A stretch of DNA of 10,524 nt, taken from NCBI GenBank assembly GCA_900314375.1, contig OMVC01000009.1:1-10524 (forward strand), given 5' to 3'. The notes under the pieces were generated by a model. The model worked only from the letters and a program-made list of their open reading frames with translations. It ran no database searches and was not told the DNA's origin. The position numbers were made by a program, and so were the translations under genes. Source of the DNA: an uncultured bacterium (GTDB lineage: Bacteria; Cyanobacteriota; Vampirovibrionia; Gastranaerophilales; Gastranaerophilaceae). Shown one piece after another: positions 8,401 to 10,524 of the stretch (the first letter of the stretch is position 1; every line of letters begins with the position of its first letter).

Positions 8401-8592
8401 TATACGATTTTCTACATCTTTAGCAGGCATTCCGTTATAGTTCCATACTGCAACAACAGCGGGTGTATTTATTTCAGGGAAAATATCCGTAGGAGTAAAA
8501 AATATTGCAACCAGACCCAAAATCAAAATAAAAAGGGCAAATACAAATACGGTATAATAATATTTTAAAGCTGCTTTTATAAATTTACTCAT
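5437..8592 (-). CDS. RND-superfamily efflux permease (AcrB-like)
   Basis: This inner-membrane, proton-driven permease has 1051 residues, the full length for the AcrB/HAE-type family. The N-terminal helix (about 13-33) ends in the family motif TPTDIFPEINTP. Two halves each have a large periplasmic loop (about 35-335 and 560-875) and a set of membrane helices (about 336-490 and 880-1040). TM4 reads GMALAIGMLVDNATVVLENI: Asp402 matches AcrB Asp407, while the Asp408 position is Asn403. In TM10, GVSCSNSILVVSFA has Ser951 where AcrB has Lys940. From memory, VDN with SNS is a pairing found together in a sizeable RND subfamily, so this is probably a functional variant relay rather than damage. ATG 8592 has GGGAG eight bases upstream and overlaps the channel gene stop by eight bases. 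Expected substrates are drugs, detergents, metals or envelope lipids; none can be chosen. Confidence 0.95.
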   Translation of the reverse strand: MSKFIKAALKYYYTVFVFALFILILGLVAIFFTPTDIFPEINTPAVVAVWNYNGMPAKDVENRIVSIAERAYSANMNDVEHIESQSLYGVGVIKVFLHPGADVNTAITQLSSASQVALNNMPLGIRPPQVIKYTPTTIPVLQVVVSSKKIPLLDVSDLAQNIIKVQMSKVEGSQIPLPMGGLSRQIMVDLDMQKMEARALTPLAITDTLAEQNVILPSGNAKIGGFDYYITLNNATKTIDEMNMFPIKSKDGETVYLRDIAYIHNGNAVQENVVRHDGVAGSLMTVYKAGKTSTIKVVDGCKKIIPVIKKMVPSGIQMHELFDQSIFVKSSINSVIFEGTLAAILTALMILLFLGSKRSTFIVAVSIPLSILFAIICLSLNGQTLNIMTLSGMALAIGMLVDNATVVLENILRNKEIYKNRMNLQDIICKSASEVAVPTLISTLSICMVFAPIFLMKSATKFLFAPMALSVICAMIGSYLLSNTIVPVMVDKLLKKTEVLKPDTLLYNLHETVNKNFAKLRRVYKQFLVKQVMRNPKKTLQFSVLVIAISFCLLPFIGENFFPNVDAGQIRLHVYAQHGTRIEDTARAFSDIEKTIKTVIPEKEIDTMLDNIGIPVSMLNLAFMDNSQLGMGDGEILISLKKHHKPTQKYIKKLRKVLNEKYPNMTFFFQSADMVGKILNFGLASPIDVQIQGEDTKGNYALALNMLEDIKKVKGVADAHVHQITDYPEIKLEVDKVKAANMGLTQADVAKNMIIALSSSAQAMPAYWVDPENGVNYLLALQVPPYWINSVSDVMDVPLAFNGNKPIRLSNVANIHESTAPSVVNHYDIMPVYDILINIQDRDLDSVADDIHKIVKKYEKQAPNGTFINILGQANAMKTAFTSLLSGLLLALILVYLLIVTNFQSWRNPFIIITPVPIALAGILWMLYATDTTFSIQVMMGSIMTIGVSCSNSILVVSFATDKMKKGFNSVRAAVDAGFTRIRPVIMTAFAMILGMLPMSLGLGEGGEQNAPIGRTVIGGLLFATFATLVIVPMLFAIMNKNKKYSEEYGL

Positions 8593-9967
8593 GAATTCTA
8601 CTCCCTAATGCTTTATATAAACTCACTGTATCCACTAATGAAGCGGCTTTTGCTCTATTTGCAGTATTTTCATTTATCAAATATTGTCGTCTTGCATCAA
8701 GTTCATCAATTCTGTTTCCGACCCCTGAAAGATATCTTGTATGTGCAACATCGTAATAATGCTGAGAATTTCCCATCATTGCTTTGAAATCAACGAATGC
8801 TTTATAATCTGTCTTATAACTTGACAGGCAATCTTCTGTTTCTCTTACCGCATCAAGAATTGTGTAATCGTATTTATGTAATGTCTCCATAGCAAGCTCT
8901 TTATTATATTTTAGGAAGTGCTTTTTATATCCTCCTGAGTATAAATCAAGCAACATTCCTGCCCCAAGCTGATATACAACACTTTCCCAATTGAATAATC
9001 TTCCTGCTCTAAAACTCTCAAATCCGACAATTTCATTCAAATTAAAAGAAGGAAGAAACATTTTCTGTGCGACTTTAACATCAAAAGCTGCTTTTTTAAT
9101 GGCGTATTCTGCCTGTATAACATCAGGTCTGTTGAATATTAAATCCGAATTAATTTCTGCATCAGGTAAAAAAGGAAGAACTGTTTCATCCATTGTTCTA
9201 TGAGTAATTTTTTCTTTTGGAGCAGCTGCTCTTAAAAATGAAAACGCATGTGACAAGATATCTCTTTGTTTATATAACGAATTTAATTCATCTTGGGTAT
9301 TTATTTTTTCATACTCTGTAATGTACAAATCATCATATTTTATAATTCCGCCTTCGTAGAGTTGTTTTTTTAGTTTAAGAACTTCTTCAAGATTTTTAAG
9401 AATTTCTTCCTCATTTTCTATCAGTTCATTTGTAAGAATAATATTAAAATACATAGCACAAACTTCGGAAGATAGAGACAATTTTTGAATATTAACGTTT
9501 TCTTTAGCTATTTTAACGTCGTATCTGCCTGATTGTACTTTGTCAGAAAGTTTACCGAATATATCAATTTCCCAATTAAAAAATAAAGGCATGGATATAT
9601 CATTGTATGAACTATAATTTTTTCCTGATAAAGATCTGTACGGATAAACACTTGGATTAACCCCAATATGCGGTAATCTTTGAGCATTAATAGTTCCTAA
9701 TAAAGCTTGAGATTGCCGCAATCTGTCATTAGCGATTTTTAGGGACGGATTTTTTTCTAATGCTTCCAAGACATACGATGATAAATAATCATCCGTATAA
9801 TTTTCCCAAAAATGGTATAATTCAAATTTTTTATCATCTTCATTATTTTTTTGTTGTTTTGTGACTCCGGATTTTAAACTTGATGCTGCTGCTGAAACAG
9901 TATTATTAAAATTTAAAATCCCAAGCATCAGTAAAATAGTAATTGTGTATTTTATATATTTAAACAA
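8585..9967 (-). CDS. TolC/OprM-type outer-membrane efflux channel
   Basis: This is the outer-membrane factor of the pump, 460 residues, which forms the trimeric exit duct through the outer membrane and periplasm. A signal peptide covers about residues 1-26, with cleavage near VSA-AA. There is no lipobox Cys, unlike OprM/NodT lipoproteins. Two OEP-type repeats are visible: EKNPSLKIANDRLRQSQALLG and WEIDIFGKL (132-140) in the first, RPDVIQAEYAIKKAAFDVKVA (280-300) and LYSGG (342-346) in the second, with long amphipathic helices between. The start is TTG 9967, not ATG: GAAGGG lies seven bases before it, and the next in-frame ATG (codon 14) would cut the signal peptide. It is the first gene of the operon, about 130 bases below the predicted transcription start, and overlaps the permease gene. 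The order channel-permease-adaptor differs from the common adaptor-permease-channel order. Confidence 0.92.
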   Translation of the reverse strand: MFKYIKYTITILLMLGILNFNNTVSAAASSLKSGVTKQQKNNEDDKKFELYHFWENYTDDYLSSYVLEALEKNPSLKIANDRLRQSQALLGTINAQRLPHIGVNPSVYPYRSLSGKNYSSYNDISMPLFFNWEIDIFGKLSDKVQSGRYDVKIAKENVNIQKLSLSSEVCAMYFNIILTNELIENEEEILKNLEEVLKLKKQLYEGGIIKYDDLYITEYEKINTQDELNSLYKQRDILSHAFSFLRAAAPKEKITHRTMDETVLPFLPDAEINSDLIFNRPDVIQAEYAIKKAAFDVKVAQKMFLPSFNLNEIVGFESFRAGRLFNWESVVYQLGAGMLLDLYSGGYKKHFLKYNKELAMETLHKYDYTILDAVRETEDCLSSYKTDYKAFVDFKAMMGNSQHYYDVAHTRYLSGVGNRIDELDARRQYLINENTANRAKAASLVDTVSLYKALGSRIHE

Positions 9968-10103
9968 ATTTTATCCCTTCAACAATATTGGCATACTTCA
10001 CAATTAGTACATACGGTTTTAACAAAGCTCTATATAAATTTTTTGAGCTAAATGTATAATCGCAGTTTTGTTTATTATATGTTTTTCCTTCTTAAACAAA
10101 TCT

Positions 10104-10150
10104 ATTCTAACATGAATGATAAAACTTAATTGTTAGTTTATGGTTAGGGA
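10104..10150 (-). promoter_or_regulatory. Promoter and putative response-regulator box upstream of the efflux operon
   Basis: On the minus strand, an extended -10 (TGT-TAGAAT, hexamer 10109-10104) lies about 137 bases before the TTG start of the channel gene. Above it is a second copy of the box found before lpxA: 10121-10150 matches 4181-4210 at 27 of 30 positions. CTAAC half-sites fall at 10147-10143 and 10136-10132, again 11 bases apart. The -10 sits about three bases further from the box than at lpxA. Again there is no convincing -35, which suggests activator dependence. The repeat is seen directly; its function is inferred. Confidence 0.55.
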
Positions 10151-10183
10151 ATGTAAAAACTAATTTGTAAAAATGTATAAATA

Positions 10184-10226
10184 AAACATCAAGCAATTTT
10201 GAATTTGTATTAATTGCTTGATGTTT
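10184..10226 (-). terminator. Rho-independent terminator of the small 88-residue gene
   Basis: A perfect 15-bp inverted repeat has arms at 10184-10198 and 10212-10226 with a 13-base loop. On the minus strand the stem ends in GATGTTTTATTTATA, giving a U-rich tail. It starts 28 bases after the stop of the 10254-10520 gene. On the plus strand no U-run follows (ATAGCG), so it acts on the minus strand. It separates that gene from the efflux promoter about 34 bases further on. The stem has only four G/C pairs but is long and perfect. Confidence 0.8.
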
Positions 10227-10253
10227 ATAGCGAAAAAATAATTAAAAAGTATG

Positions 10254-10520
10254 CTATCCGTAATTCCTTGCGACATAAGTTTCATCGCCAATATGTGTCT
10301 TTTCTGTCAAATTATTATCAAGATTAAAAATTTCTTTAAAACATTTCAAACTTGCTGCCAAAAGCCCTTTTTTTCTATGTATTTTTTTTACACCTGCATT
10401 ATAATCGTTTTGTTCAATTGATACCGTTTTTTTTGCGTCCGATTTTGTTGTAGCTTCCGTCAGTTGTTTCTTGGCGTTTTCCTCTGCTTTTGTTCTCATT
10501 GCCATATTTCCCCTTTTCAT
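10254..10520 (-). CDS. Small lysine-rich protein of unknown function
   Basis: I do not recognise this protein. It has at most 88 residues, is very rich in Lys with many Ala, Thr and Asn, and has no signal peptide or membrane helix, so it is probably cytoplasmic. The first half (to about residue 50) is hydrophilic and probably disordered or helical. A basic HRKKGLLAASLKCFKEIFNL stretch (about 48-67) could form an amphipathic helix, and the tail is polar with THIGDETYVARNYG. The start is uncertain: ATG 10520 is only four bases from the window edge, and an AAAAGGGG ribosome site lies just after it, which fits ATG 10505 or 10499 better (83 or 81 residues). A strong hairpin terminator follows at 10184-10226, which supports a real expressed gene. 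It lies upstream of the efflux operon in the same direction but is separated by that terminator and a new promoter. Confidence 0.6.
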   Translation of the reverse strand: MKRGNMAMRTKAEENAKKQLTEATTKSDAKKTVSIEQNDYNAGVKKIHRKKGLLAASLKCFKEIFNLDNNLTEKTHIGDETYVARNYG

Positions 10521-10524
10521 TAAT

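Noticed and set aside
10026..10049. AGCTC/GAGCT inverted repeat in the channel-gene leader as an attenuator or riboswitch
   Set aside because: The stem is only 5 bp with a 14-base A/T loop and no U-tract follows, so it is no better than chance in such AT-rich DNA.
10081..10093. Possible leader peptide after the AAGAAGGA stretch on the minus strand
   Set aside because: The bases after it read ATA TAA with no start codon, and the next ATG is followed by one codon and a stop.
1..10524. Mobile element, CRISPR array, toxin-antitoxin or defence system
   Set aside because: I found no transposase or integrase motifs, no regularly spaced direct repeats, no terminal inverted repeats and no small toxin-antitoxin-like gene pair. 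The genes are ordinary envelope functions.

Overview
The window is about 10.5 kb of visibly AT-rich bacterial chromosome. Apart from a gene fragment at the left edge, every gene is on the minus strand. The host has a Gram-negative (diderm) envelope, because the window encodes an LpxA acyltransferase for lipid A and a complete tripartite RND efflux pump with an outer-membrane channel. Low GC, genetic code 11 (TAA, TAG and TGA all serve as stops) and occasional TTG starts fit several AT-rich diderm groups. Gut Vampirovibrionia/Gastranaerophilales-type bacteria are one reasonable guess, but I cannot fix the lineage from this sequence alone. I see no mobile element, CRISPR array, tRNA or rRNA.

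Layout, left to right. (1) 1-210, plus strand: the last 69 codons of a PhoU-like domain, most likely the tail of a Na+/phosphate cotransporter. It meets the next gene tail to tail, the two TAG stops sharing one CTAG palindrome. (2) 4136 down to 207, minus strand: a tight three-gene unit, lpxA, then a secreted GH13 enzyme resembling trehalose synthase, then an integral-membrane acyltransferase-3 protein. The junctions are only a few bases, so co-transcription is likely. (3) 9967 down to 4238, minus strand: an efflux operon in the order outer-membrane factor, RND permease, periplasmic adaptor, with 8-bp and 4-bp overlaps. (4) 10520 down to 10254, minus strand: a small lysine-rich protein of unknown function, followed by a clear hairpin terminator.

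The two minus-strand operons look like separate transcription units, because each has its own promoter region. Those two regions share a nearly identical 30-bp box (27 of 30 positions), at 4181-4210 before lpxA and 10121-10150 before the pump. Read in the direction of transcription, each box has two CTAAC half-sites exactly 11 bp apart, just upstream of a -10-like hexamer and with no good -35. That is the architecture expected of a PhoB/OmpR-type response-regulator site. I infer that lipid A/surface-glycan genes and the efflux pump are controlled together, perhaps as an envelope-stress or phosphate-linked response; the regulator is not in the window.

Most of the window is ordinary envelope biology. 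The points most worth a second look are the shared promoter box, lpxA sitting with carbohydrate-active and acyltransferase genes rather than with fabZ/lpxB, and residue changes near the LpxA active site.
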